Shown here: positions 32,313 to 44,159 of the stretch, piece by piece | Layout of the letters: the number at the start of each line of letters is the position of its first letter | How positions within the stretch are numbered: the stretch's first letter is position 1 | DNA from: Ichthyophis bannanicus | Lineage: Eukaryota > Chordata > Amphibia > Gymnophiona > Ichthyophiidae | NCBI GenBank assembly: GCA_033557465.1 | Contig: CM066035.1 | Coordinates: 916,556,235-916,620,234, forward strand | DNA: 64,000 nucleotides | Direction of reading: 5' to 3' | Made by a program: the position numbers and the translations under genes | The notes under the pieces: model-generated | What the model was told of the DNA's origin: nothing | The model's input: only the letters and a program-made list of their open reading frames with translations | The model's database searches: none

Positions 32313-32625
32313 CCTCTCCTCCTCCCTCTCCCCTCCTCGCCGTCTTCCATATGCCAACAAGAGTCTTCAATAAAGGTAAATGTGATGTTAAATGTTCATT
32401 TATCCATTTCATTAGTCATTTATATTTATTTCTCATTGTTTTCTGTATGTAAAAATATAGTTATTCTCTATAAAATGTATTTTTGTGAATATTTTTGGGT
32501 GTCTGGAACGGATTAATTGGATTTACATTATTTCTTATGGGAAATATTGCTTCAGTTTTCATACGTTTCGGTTTTAGTCAGACTTTTTCGAACGGATTAA
32601 TCATGAAAACCGAGGTTTGACTGTA

Positions 32626-34133
32626 TTGAGGAAACAAATAAAATATACACAATGAAAAATTCAAGAGCAATACCGATCCACATAAAAAGGAACACATCAC
32701 GAGAGAGGAGCCAGCCACTAATTAACCAAAAAAATAATAGCTAGAGGAAAAAAGGAGTGTATACTCCAAAAAAGGGAGCAAAATTAACTATCTAGTTTCC
32801 ACCATCTAACTCCCCACCATTTCTTTTTCATCCAGAAACTTCTGCAATGAGGTTACATCGATATATACATGTTTGCCCCCCTAAAGTAAAGGAAATTTTA
32901 AAAAGAAAGAAGCCCCCAGAGCTACTACCCGAGATTTCAACTCCAGAAACTGCTTCTGCCGAATCTGGTTAAACTGGCCCACATCTGGAAAAACCTGAAG
33001 TTTATAACCACAAAAGAGAGCCTCCCTATGCTTAAAATAAGCTCTCAATATACGCAGTTTAGCAGGCTCAGAACCAAACCTCACCACCAAAGTGCAGTTT
33101 GGAAATGACGTCCGCTGAATCCTCCAGGAAAGCTGTTAGATTTTGACCATCCGACAAGACCGAGGGCAAAGATACTCCCTCGGCTGCCGGTAAAGGAACA
33201 GAACCAACAGGAAGGTAATACATATGAAACACTTCTGAATTTCCCTCTAAATGCAAAACTTCAGTAAAGTACTTTTCTAATAGAATTTCAGAGGATAGCA
33301 AATGAGTAAAGGGAAAGTTTAGGAAACATAAGTTGCATGCTCTAGACTGATTCTCCAAAGCCTCCAGCCGATGAGACAAAGTGAGAGAATCCCTTATTAA
33401 AGCAACTTCACTATTACGACAAGACTGGAGCTGAGTGTCAGTATGAGCAACCATCTTACTTAAAAAAGTTAATTGCTTATCTATACGTTGCAATTTAACA
33501 ACAATATCTTGAGAAAATTTACACAGGGGAGATACAGTAGAGGATAAACGAGTATCAATTTTCTCAATTGCAGTCCATATGTCAACTAAAGTTACATCCC
33601 CTGTTGGGGGAGTAATAGTCAAACCATCTGATGCAGCTGGATAAACGGGAAGTGGAACTGGGGGGGGGGAAACTTCAGGGGAACATTCCAACAATGTAGA
33701 TGAAAAAGCTGGATGTGGGAGAGGAGGAGGAGACCGGGAATCAGGGCTTAAAGAAACCCCGTCAGGTGACTGATTACAAGGCAGCAAGGAAGTCAAGTGT
33801 TTGTCCATAGGGCCCACCATCTTACCTCCTTGAGCACACGCTCCCGATTTAACACCAGCCTTTGCCTTCCACTTACCCATGATGAGCTCTAGACACCACG
33901 ACTTCTCAGCACCAACATCAGCTTCTCATGTGCGCCGAAGGGGTGACACGCAGCCGCGTAGGGTACCGCTGGGCTTTGTAGAAGCAGGGGAAAAGGTCCT
34001 CCAGTCCTGGGAACGTCCTCCTAACTGCCTGCCCGCTGTTCTCCGAGCCTCCAGACAAACCTGCTGCACTGTTCCACGAAACTGACAAATGCAGGAACTC
34101 CCTCGCACAGCACCTCACTCTCCCCAGCCAGAC
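32626..34133 (-). mobile_element. L1-type LINE, 5' untranslated region and ORF1
   Basis: The minus strand starts near 34133 with a GC-rich 5' region, ATG at 33880, ORF1 to about 32806, then short 3' sequence to the Tigger boundary. A different family from the L1 at 24688. ORF2 is absent. Confidence 0.7.
32806..33880 (-). pseudogene. L1-type ORF1, frameshifted near 33080
   Basis: First frame 33880-33068 (270 codons): basic N-terminus MGKWKAKAG, proline-rich linker, coiled coil (DIWTAIEKIDTRLSSTV, then LQRIDKQLTFLSKMV), core with SRACNLCFLNFP, then the SLPSVLSDGQNLTAFLEDSA region. The frame then shifts into VVRFGSEPAKLRILRAYFKH (about 33030-33090), GYKLQVFPDVGQF, RQKQFLELKSRVVALGASFF, and after another shift ends VTSLQKFLDEKEMVGS at about 32806. 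This matches the two-part core and C-terminal domain of L1 ORF1 proteins. Confidence 0.8.
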
Positions 34134-34138
34134 CTTTT

Positions 34139-34990
34139 TTTAAAATACTGTCTTGTCTGTAAAGCAGTTGTTAAATGTGTACCTTGTTTTTGGCTCATAA
34201 GTTATAGATTTTGGCTCATAAGTTATAGATTTCTCAAGGCAGCATGAACCAGCAACCTTATCCCGACCCTACCTAGACATAGCACATACTCACGCCTCTT
34301 CTTTTTACCTATATACTATCCTAGCTTACACTTCCCCGGAATCCTATGCAACACTCCTGTTAAAAACATCAATACCTGCTAATACGCACACACTTCCTGT
34401 GGTTACTTATGATATACTCCTGTAAATAGTTTGATGCTAGTTATACTGACAATTGCTGTTAATACTGTGGCACGTTTCTGCCACCTGTTTTTCTTTGTAA
34501 TTTGCACCTAGTTAAATTTTCTAAAATGTTCATTGTAAAAATAATAATAATCTTTATTATTATAGTTTTTCTTATATGTAAACTGCCACTGATCTCTGGA
34601 AGAGGCGGTATAGAAAAAAAATGTACAAATAAATAACAATATGTTCTACATAGATCATTATGCTCCTCTGATCATTCCTGTTGAAACTGTCTCATTTGGC
34701 CAACATATGATTGACCACTACTAGGGCCAGTGTTTTTAGTTATTTGGGTCTATGGCTATGGAATAGTCTGCCACAAGAAGTGTGGAGTATCGTTAATTAT
34801 TCTATTTTTAGAAAAGCATTGAAAACATGGTTGTTAAATCTAAATTAAATTCAGAATGGTTATACATTGGTTTTAATGTATTTTATGGTTTGTTTTATTG
34901 TATTTTTACTTATATGTTAGAAATTTTATTGTAAACTATTTTGATACCTTTTAGTGATAAGCGGTATATTAAGTAAATAAATCAAATCAA
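34139..34990 (+). repeat. LINE 3' tails, including an L2 end
   Basis: 34480-34640 ends in 'aactgccactgatctctgga' then AAATAAATAA. 34720-34985 encodes a broken LWNSLPQEV-like stretch followed by 'ggtatattaagtaaataaat' and an A-rich end, typical of an L2 3' terminus. No intact frame. Confidence 0.5.
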
Positions 34991-35029
34991 ATTAAAACAA
35001 TTACTGTTATATTAAGGAGTTTTCATCAT

Positions 35030-35275
35030 GGTTGTCTGAAAAGTAAATGAAGTTCTGTCTTGGCACGATGGGGTAAAAAGCAGATTTTTGGAGGGCGGTG
35101 GGGGGGGGGGGTTGTTGCATTGTTTCCAAATGTGTTAGTTTTACACATATCAGGACAGTAATAAACCTCTCTTCTAAGCCAGGGTATGTGGAGTGTGATC
35201 TCAATCTCAAATCTGCTGATAGCTCTCACTGTAGAAATGTCATCATGTCAAAAAGAGTTTCTTTATGGAGTTCAT
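35030..35275 (-). repeat. Dispersed LINE C-terminal tail, copy 1
   Basis: The stretch 35160-35275 ('taagccagggtatgtggagt' and following) is homologous to 54065-54185, about 70-75% by eye. On the minus strand both read toward a TPHTLA-like or TLHIPWL-like end, resembling the last residues of a LINE polyprotein; the family is not identified. Confidence 0.4.
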
Positions 35276-36620
35276 AGGATGTAACATGCAAGACAGGCTA
35301 AGCAGGAGCAACTGGGTATCACTCCTGCTCCCACTAGACCCAGAAATCTGATAAGGCTGGAGATGGGATTGGGTTTGGGAAGTGGGAAGATCTTGTAGGG
35401 GGCCATTAGAGGGGGATTCCTTATACTGGGGGGGGTGAGGGGGAGGAGGGGGCTTAAGAGAGGTTTCTTGATGCCACAGCAGGTTTGGGTGGGGAGGATC
35501 CTTGTTGGGGGCATAATCTGGATGTCAGGGGGATCAGATGTTGGGGGTGGGGAGTCAGGGGGATGATTGGATTCTGATTGGGGATGTTGGGGATGGTGGT
35601 GATTGGGAAGGATGAACTTGTGCTGTTGTATAAGGGGGTGTGTGTGCAGTCCAGGAGCAGATGTGTGGTAAAACTGCACATTTTTCTCCCCACATGAAGC
35701 TTTCAAAATCATTGTTCCTGCAGGGCATGGGGAGACATCATCATGCAGTCTTGCATGTCCTATCATAAGAGTTCAGTGATAATCTTGCATGTCCTTAAAT
35801 GTATTTTACAAGACTCTGTGTTTGGCAGAGCCTTTTGTAAAATACTACGGGAATTCTCAGTGCCCTGATCTAGATGATTTAATTCCCCTCTTTCTAAAAT
35901 TTGCTTTCACATGTGCTAGCTAATGAGGTAAAGTGGATTATTTTGCTAAAATTTCAAGTGGGCTGCATCTAGAGATCAGGTGGGCTGCATTTCGCATGTT
36001 GGATGCCCCTGCTTTAGGGTATTGTGTAGTATAAACACTTTCTGTTTTATCTTCTTTTACTAGCATTTGAATATAACAGTTCTATACTGTAAATACAGAA
36101 GGCATGTTGATGATAGCATCATGTTGTTGGTAATAAAAAAATCACAGCCATAGTATTCTCACTTAGCTCAGGTCATCAGACCTCCTGCAATGTACTCCTT
36201 ACGTACTGTCAGCATAGCAGCTCTGAGGGGCACATAGGAACAATGCGCCTCATCCTTTCCACAGTAATACCTGGTGGTATTATTCCTCTTCCTTTGGTAT
36301 TTCTTATTGTCTTGTCACCTCACACAATCCTGTGTGGAAAGGAAGCAAGACACTGAAGCATGGTAAGCTGTCTGAGAAGCTCAGCAGCATTACTTCTGAC
36401 AGAGCCAGCATCCTAGGAAACAGATAGATTTCACGGCAGTGTGCTGTTAGTACTGTGAAAACAGCACAGTGCTATATATAAAGCAAAACCAGATTCATTA
36501 AGCCATGGGGATGGACTCTTTAACCCATTAATCCTGGAAAAGGAGTATTAACAGCTGATTCCTGGACAGAAACCGCTCTGTCCCAGTCAAGTTCCTTGAA
36601 ACTAACCACATTTAAGCAAG
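35276..36620. other. No recognised gene
   Basis: G-rich low-complexity sequence at 35380-35640 produces the long antisense proline-rich frame at 35272-35766, which I do not regard as coding. The remainder shows nothing I can name. Confidence 0.4.
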
Positions 36621-36625
36621 AATGC

Positions 36626-37130
36626 TTTTTTTTGTTTTAATTTTTTATTTTCAATAAGGACAAATAGAATATAGCAGTATACCTTGTACATTGCAAGTAG
36701 AAGTCTTTAACAACCATTAAAGCAAATGGCACCAGGTATAGTGTTACAATATCTCCATATTATTAATATATTTTTGTATACAAATCACTTAATTAAGTTT
36801 AGAATAAAAGGTCCATAATTTACTCCAATACAATCCACCGGTTCCTTTAGGAGAGTGTGTTAGTTTGTCAGTGTGAATTATTTCAAGAAAGTTGGGCATG
36901 CCAACAAGCCAAAGATAGTGCATGTTTTCAAAGTTTGGCATTAGTAAATCTGGCAGCCAGTAACATTTTGGAGATGCCTGAAGTACCCTCCAGTGTTCCA
37001 GTAAGGCTAGCATAGGGAGGGGAACAACTTCAATAACTACAATTTGAGAAATTTCGGAAAACGAATTCCACCAAATGGAGCAATTCAACCAGGCAAATCC
37101 TGGAGGCCATAGATTCTCCAACATAATGGA
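36626..37130 (-). pseudogene. L1 ORF2 C-terminal end with poly-A tail
   Basis: On the minus strand the frame at 37124-36789 reads WPPGFAWLNCSIWWNSFSEI ... WRVLQASPKCYWLPDLLMPN, the usual order near the end of an L1 ORF2. It ends FYSKLN, then an untranslated stretch and an A-rich tail (seen as T runs at 36628-36650). 5' truncated, as is usual for L1 copies. Confidence 0.6.
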
Positions 37131-37671
37131 CTAGAAGTAATTAAATTTATGGGGAAAATTTAGAAAATCTGTATGTTTAATGGAAAAGCTTAAACATTAA
37201 GTCACAGGGAGAGATGATGGGCATTAAAACTGAAATCGTACCAACTGTCCTCATCTAGATTAGTTGGAAATTAGGCATTCTATTTGCATATTAAGGAATG
37301 TAGGTATAAATGATCAAACACTAATTCAAGCAGACTTTGACCTAAATATCTTTGTGATTTATTACTACCTTATGTTCTGGGAAGGTCTTTACAATCTTCA
37401 CGGCAGCAGCAGTTGCTGATTATGCTGGATCAAATATGACTTCAATGTTCAAGGCAGTGAGCATTTGCATGTTGTGGGCTGTTGCTCTGGAACTCTATGC
37501 CCTGAGAAATGAAGCAGGAAAGAAATGATTAAACATTCAGGAAAAGGACTGAGACATGGTTCTTTAGGTTGGTGAAATGAATAGAGTAAGAATACAAACG
37601 AGTAGAATGGGGAGAAGGACTAAAGGAAGAGCAGGTATATTTTATATGTGGCATGTGTGGCTAGAATATTT

Positions 37672-38075
37672 TAGGGCCTATTTACTAAGCTGCAGTAGCT
37701 ATTAATGTGGCAGTTAACGTGCACTAACAGTTAACATGTGTTATCTGCCACATTAACAACTAATATAGAACTGGCCAGAGAACGAGCAAGGGCTATGCTT
37801 TACAGCCAGCAGAGATTCCATGCATTACCTGTTAACATAGCAAATAACATGGTATAGTTAACACTAGGCATGACTAACTGAATCATGCTATCTTCAGTGC
37901 AGCGCAGTTAACACACATTAAAAATATGTCTTTGCATTAACAGAGGGGTCAATGGAGATGCCTGAAGCCATGGATTAGAACTCTGCACTAAAGCTTACCG
38001 CCGGGTTCCCTAATGCACATGTTAAAAAAACAAATCTGTGCCCCACTGCATTAAGCTAATAATCAAATAGGTTGT
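37672..38075. repeat. Diverged MITE with inverted ends
   Basis: Left end GGGCCTATTTACTAAGCTGC and right end whose complement reads CCTATTTGATTATTAGCTTA. Many 'gttaacatg/taacgtgca' motifs in both orientations inside, as in the MITE at 26619. The target duplication is not clear. Confidence 0.45.
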
Positions 38076-38399
38076 GAGAAAGAATACATGCGAGAGCACA
38101 ACAGAAGCATGTACGGTAGTGGTCAACATTATTGGCATCCCTGCATTTTAGGTATGTTGTGTACAATATCTTGAGAAATAATTTATTAATTTTAAAGTAT
38201 TTATATCCTGCTTTATCCTTGAATCAAAATATTCCAACTGTATGTCATCATAATATTTTAATAGTATATTCAAAGGTATACAACAACAAAACAGATGTCT
38301 GTGCAACTTAGACATGGTAATTTCTGAGATAAAAAACAAAATATGACCTGGACAGGATTAATGGCACCCTTCACTAATATATTGATTTCACACTTTTTG

Positions 38400-39358
<959 letters not shown>

Positions 39359-39549
39359 TTGTGAAAATGGAACAGGAAGTGGACATGGCCATTTTAAACA
39401 TTAGAGCCATCATTCATTGGTTTATTCAAGTTATATGAGTACTGACAATTGATCATAGGTGTGTCTAATTTTACTGCAATGGGAATGTGGTTCTTCTGTT
39501 CAAACTGATTTGAATTGTTTATAAGGGTGCCAATAATCATGTCCTCCCT

Positions 39550-40310
39550 GTCAATAAGCAAAAACAAATATAATCACTTGAAGAAGAGACGTGAATTTAC
39601 TGAGGCTAGAAACATGGGTGCTATGTTGCGGCGTTTAGTGTTTTGTTGATGCGAACAAGTTTGGACTTTCGGCGTGGACGCAGAAGTTGGAGTGATCATT
39701 TAATTTCTCCATTATAATCTGGTGGGACCGCTAGATATGCAGCGTCTATAATGAATTTGGATATCGAAAGTATGGCATAGCTGATGAGGTAGCAACAGTA
39801 GCATTTCAATTTTACTACAAGATCATCTGTTTCAACAACATCGTATCAAGTAAGATAAGATAAATGGCACTGGGGGTTCGCTTAGTGCATTTCACCTTGG
39901 ATTTTAATTTCATTAATTGAGTGGTCATAGCTCTCAATAAAGAATAAAAGGAAGGTTTTCCACAAGAAAAAAGTTTTCCCTTTCAAGGCAAATGGTTCAA
40001 CACAAAAATTTGAAAAACACTTAATACTTAGTCACTAAGGTGTTGGAGTTAGTATATTCAAGGGAATTGGAGTATAAAGAGTTGGTTTTTGCTTATCGAC
40101 TGGAAGGAATTTGGTAGTAAACCATTAAGGTCTTTGTATTTTAGATTTAAATAATCATATCCTGGCAATGTCTCAGTTGTTATACTATTTCCTACTATTT
40201 CCTTTTTTAATTGGTCTTGTTTTATTTGATTCTTTTATGTGTCAAATATGTGTGCATATATAGTCCAAAGCCACTTCACTGGCTACTTCTTTTTAGGAGA
40301 TATTGGACAT
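39550..40310. other. Unidentified insertion within the Tc1 element
   Basis: No frame longer than 60 codons and no inverted ends found. The start 'cttgaagaagagacgtgaat' recalls the GAAGAAGG-type terminal wording of the Penelope-like element downstream, but this is not enough to assign it. Confidence 0.3.
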
Positions 40311-40392
40311 TAAGGGGTTGAACTGCAAGAGTGCCAATAATGTTCACCACAACTGTACACATGGATTTATGCTAGCAGCAGATATAATTTGT

Positions 40393-40500
40393 ACATACAT
40401 CTACATATGAGCTGGAATGCTGTTCTGCACATACAATTTTTGCAGTTCTATCAGTTTTGCGCAGAATAGCATTCCAGTACATAAACAGATGTATGCACAA
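40393..40500. repeat. Short foldback, copy 1
   Basis: Arms 'catctacatatgagctggaa' and near-complement 'cattccagtacataaacaga', with an inner GCTGTTCTGC / GCGCAGAATAGC pair. A related hairpin lies at 46615-46735. Confidence 0.5.
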
Positions 40501-40551
40501 GCAGCTTTAAGTATCGATACACAGTTTTTGTAATACCAAATATTTGTCAAC

Positions 40552-40640
40552 CATCATAGAAACATAGAAAATAAGAGCATATAAAGACCATATGGCCTAT
40601 CTGTTCTGCCAAGGGTCCAACTGAGGAGCACGTGAAAATC
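40552..40640 (-). repeat. CR1 3' terminus
   Basis: The sequence 'catagaaacatagaaaataa' followed by 'gaccatatggcctatctg' is the complement of the CR1 tail seen at 2070-2115. Only the last about 90 bp are present. Confidence 0.75.
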
Positions 40641-40644
40641 AGGG

Positions 40645-42945
40645 CCCAGTCCAAGTGTGGTAACTGAAAAAAGCAATTCTTGACCAGGGGTACAATGAGA
40701 CTTCCACAGGGGTATAAATGCCAAACCCTACCCGACACAGGCCATGTTTCGGCTATGCCTTCTTCAGGGGTTCTTTTGGCATACTAAAACAATAAATAAC
40801 ATTAAACACGATTAAAAACAAAATCATACATATAAAACATATGATAAAATATAATAAAAAAATATTAACATAAACAAATGTCCCTATCATATATATAAAT
40901 GGGATTAGCATAGCCATATACATAAAAAATGCATAAATACATAAATAAATATAACTAAAACAGAAGTAGGTAAAAGGTGAAAACAAACATACATTCAAAT
41001 TGTTAAAACAACCAAATTAGTGATCATTATAAAACATACTGAAGAGCAAGGGATGTGACATGCTGTCATGGGGTGAAAAATATATCTAAAGCACAAACCT
41101 CTAGTGTTACAAACCCCAAGGATTGTGATCTCTTGACTAAAACAACATCATATATAACTTAAAAGAGAATTAAGGTATTTTATCTATATAACTAATAATA
41201 ACTTTATAACAAATCATATAGAAGTAAAATAGAAATGAAGCAGGAGTGGCTTAACATGGGCTGAACTGTGATGCATCCATTCAATGGCTAACAATAAAAG
41301 TGCGTACGTAGTGCTATACATAATGTCACTGCTAAGTAGACTACCTATCCCGCTGGCTAAAACCCATTACATGCCTTCACTAATGCATGTCCAAACATTA
41401 TTACTGGAAGCAGAAACACAGAGCCAATATCAACCACAATACCGCATCAACCAGAATCCCCTCATCCTATCTTCTACGGCCACCCATAGTATACTGTATA
41501 CTATTAGCTAAAGCAACCAGAATCCCCTCATGCAGTCTAGCCGAAATAACCAAAGAGTATGAAAAAGTGTCCCAGGAGGGCTAACTCAAATCAAAACATA
41601 TCACAACTTAATATCAAAACCCATAAATAGCTAAAAAGACTAAAAGGGGGTAAATAAATAGGAGACAGATAAAAATAGATAAAAGAATCCAAGCTAAAAG
41701 AATAAAATAAGGGGGGAAAAGTGGGGAGGGAGGAAGGGGAAGAGAGGGAGGGGAGAAAAGGGGGAGGGGGAAAGGGAGGGGAAGAGAAAGGAAGAGAAGG
41801 GGAAAGAGCAACCTACTGGAGGCTACAAGAAAACGGACAGATCAGTATCCAAATTAAGACCCTTACGGGTTAGTGTGTCAAGCATAAAAATATACTGTTG
41901 TTCTAACCTCATAATGGTTTTGTTAATATCTCCTCCCCTCCAATTCATTTTGACTTTTTTCAGGACAAAGAACTTTATATCCGAAATCTTATGCTGTAAA
42001 TCTTGCCAATGCATGACCAATAGATTTTCAACCAGGCCTCTTTGGATACAACATCTATATTCATTGATTCTTTTCCGAATACTTCCTATGGTTTTACCCA
42101 CATACAACTTTTCACATGGGCACTGGATGATGTAAATCACATGACTCGTCTCGCAGTTTGAAAAGTCATCAATGTGGAACTTTTGTTTGGTAATAGGGGT
42201 ACAAAATGGTTTCTTAGGGGCAGCATATGTGTGCAGACTGAACACCATCTGCACTGGTATTGGCCCTTATAATTTGAAAGAAACCTCCTTTCTGTAAGAG
42301 CAGATGGTACTAAGTAAATCTGTAAAACCTGGAATGGTCTGTATTAAATGCCACTCCTCTTGTAATATCTTAGTTATCCCACCAGATTATTGTGAATAGA
42401 GAAGCGAACAAACCATCTAATTATCTAACCTCTTTGGTTTATGTTGTGGTAAGGATTCCTTTGATGTATCTCGAGCCCTAACATAAGCTTGATCGATAAG
42501 GGGTAAGGGGTATTGCCTTGCCACAAACCGTTGTGTCATCTTCTCTACCTGTCTTTTAAAATCTTCAACCATGGTGCATGTTCGTCATGCTCTTACGAAT
42601 TGCCCTACAGGAAGATTCTTCTTGAGCGCCGGATTATGGTGGCTGCTATAATGTAGGAGATGATTCCTATCTGTGGATTTTCTGTACATTGTAGTAATAA
42701 AACCTTCTAAACCCTTTTTGATCAACAAATCCAAATATGAAATCTGATAAAAATCATAAGTAATCTGAAATCGAAGATTCAGATCAAGGCCATTTACCCA
42801 TATATTAAATTCTTCCAAATATTCTAAACTACCATCCCAGATCACTAAAACATCATCTATATAATGGATCCACAGTTTAATGTTTTCTTTAAAAGGATGG
42901 ACCTTCAGAAACTTATTCTCAAAACAAGGATGTAGAAGGTTTTAT
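40645..42945 (-). mobile_element. Penelope-like element, 5' truncated
   Basis: Minus-strand order: end of reverse transcriptase (from 42935), GIY-YIG endonuclease (about 42150-42090), then 1.1 kb of A/T-rich 3' sequence ending with 'gaagaaggcatagccgaaac' and 'ggcctgtgtcgggtag' (about 40725-40765), wording familiar from Neptune-type Penelope elements. The 5' half is missing. Confidence 0.8.
41823..42930 (-). pseudogene. Penelope reverse transcriptase end and GIY-YIG endonuclease
   Basis: From 42930 downward: KLWIHYIDDVLVIWDGS with the catalytic YIDD (about 42835-42875), LNLRFQITYDFYQISYLDL, FITTMYRKSTDRNHLLHYSS then HHNPALKKNLPVGQF to 42585. A region with frame breaks (42300-42580) follows. 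The final frame 42254-41823 has CPCEKLYVGKTIGSIRKRI preceded by SHVIYIIQ, which are the YI and YVGKT parts of the GIY-YIG nuclease, with a later R..H and the glutamate in RLEQQYIFMLDTL. In Penelope-like elements this nuclease nicks the target for reverse transcription. Confidence 0.82.
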
Positions 42946-43026
42946 TATTACAATATATAGAAAACCCATAAACCTCCTGGAGTGGTAGCACCTTCAGGCA
43001 GGCAGTACTCCGTCACCTCTTCGGGG

Positions 43027-43332
43027 AAAGCATAGTTACTCACCTGTAAGAGGTGTTCTCCAGGGACAGCAGGAATTAGTCCTCACAACCCTCCCTCCTC
43101 CCCATGGAATTGTTTTTCTTTTTCTGCTTGATTAAACTATGTTGTCATACTGAGGTTAGATGGCTCCTTTGGGCGGGAAGGTGACTGTGCATGTGCAGTG
43201 TAACTCCCAAAGGCTTTCTGAAAGTTGGGGAGTGGATCCGTGCGGGCTCTGTCGGCGCCAATGTCATCCATATATGAAGACTGATTCTTGCTGTCCCCCG
43301 GAGAATACCTGTTAGAGGTGAGTAACTATGCT
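43027..43332 (+). repeat. DIRS 3' terminus (solo)
   Basis: Begins 'agcatagttactcacctgta' and ends with its complement 'gaggtgagtaactatgct', enclosing 'tttgggcgggaaggtgactg' and 'gtgcgggctctgtcggcgcc'. This equals the right half of an internal complementary region plus a right terminal repeat, as at 10960-11292, but from another DIRS subfamily (closer to that at 61468, which has AACTCTCCCCAGTTTTC-like left repeat sequence). Confidence 0.75.
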
Positions 43333-43339
43333 TTCTTAA

Positions 43340-44155
43340 TCATTGTCCTCATTTGATTATGGTCCCCCTTTTGAGATTTAAATGCTAGCGCAGTGGATTT
43401 TCTTGCTATCCTTCCTCCATTTATTAAAGCAAATGTAATTATGTTATGATCACTGTTGCCAAGCGACACCAACACTGTTACATTTCATACCAGATCCTAT
43501 GTTCAACAGCTCCTGAGCTAGCTGCTCCATGAAGCAGGCATTTATTTCATCTAGAAACTTTATCTCCTTAGCATGTTCTGATGTAACAATGACTCAATCG
43601 ATACTGGGATAATTGAAATCACCCTTATTACTGTATTGTAAATTTTGTTAGCTTCTCTAATTGATGTTAACATTTCTTCATCCATTTGTTCATTCTGGTC
43701 AGGCAGACAGTAGTATACCCCCACTGCCATTCCCTTCCCCTATTTATTGGTTATTTCTATCCATACAGATTCTACAGTGTATTTTGTTTCCTGCAAAACT
43801 TTTATCCTGTTTGATCCGATCTTTAACATATAGCACTACCCTTCTACCCCCCCCCCCCACTATTGTGATATAATTTGTTATCACAATGTCCCATTGGTTA
43901 TCCTCCTTCCACTAGGTCTCTGAGATGCCAATTATATCTAATCTTTTATTCAGTGCGATATATTTTAGCTCTTCTCTTATTTTTTTAGACTTCTAGCATT
44001 TGCATAAAGGCATTCCAAAATGTGTACTTTGTTTGTATTAACTGTCTGGTTATCAGATGACAGGGGTAACCTGTCAGATTTTTAATTAAAGGAACCTGTG
44101 TTGCTTTCACCTTTATTTGAACTTCTCTATTGGGATGCTTAATGTCCCTGTTTTG
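43340..44155. other. No gene; probable decayed LINE sequence
   Basis: Scattered minus-strand similarity to a CR1-type endonuclease region is suggested ('ccttattactgtattgtaaa', 'tcattctggtcaggcagaca'), but no convincing motif series. A run of C lies at 43848-43858. Confidence 0.3.
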
Positions 44156-44159
44156 CTAG

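Larger units (their letters stand above)
28864..32623 (+). mobile_element. Tigger (pogo) DNA transposon carrying an ATG14 exon
   Basis: Terminal inverted repeats begin CAGTCAAACCTCGGTTTTC on both sides and are flanked by TA (28862-28863 and 32624-32625). The 3' half holds the transposase. The 5' part is 1.65 kb, much longer than usual for Tigger elements of about 2.5-3 kb in total. It includes on its minus strand a segment recognisable as ATG14 first exon with flanking 5' untranslated and intron sequence. A run of about 20 G lies at 30190-30210. Length 3760 bp. Confidence 0.9.

Noticed and set aside
39780..39830. CTGATGAG at 39789 as a hammerhead ribozyme core
   Set aside because: No GAAA at the required place after a second stem and no convincing stems around it.
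43840..43862. CRISPR-like or other prokaryotic array
   Set aside because: Only a C homopolymer. Nothing in the window looks prokaryotic.
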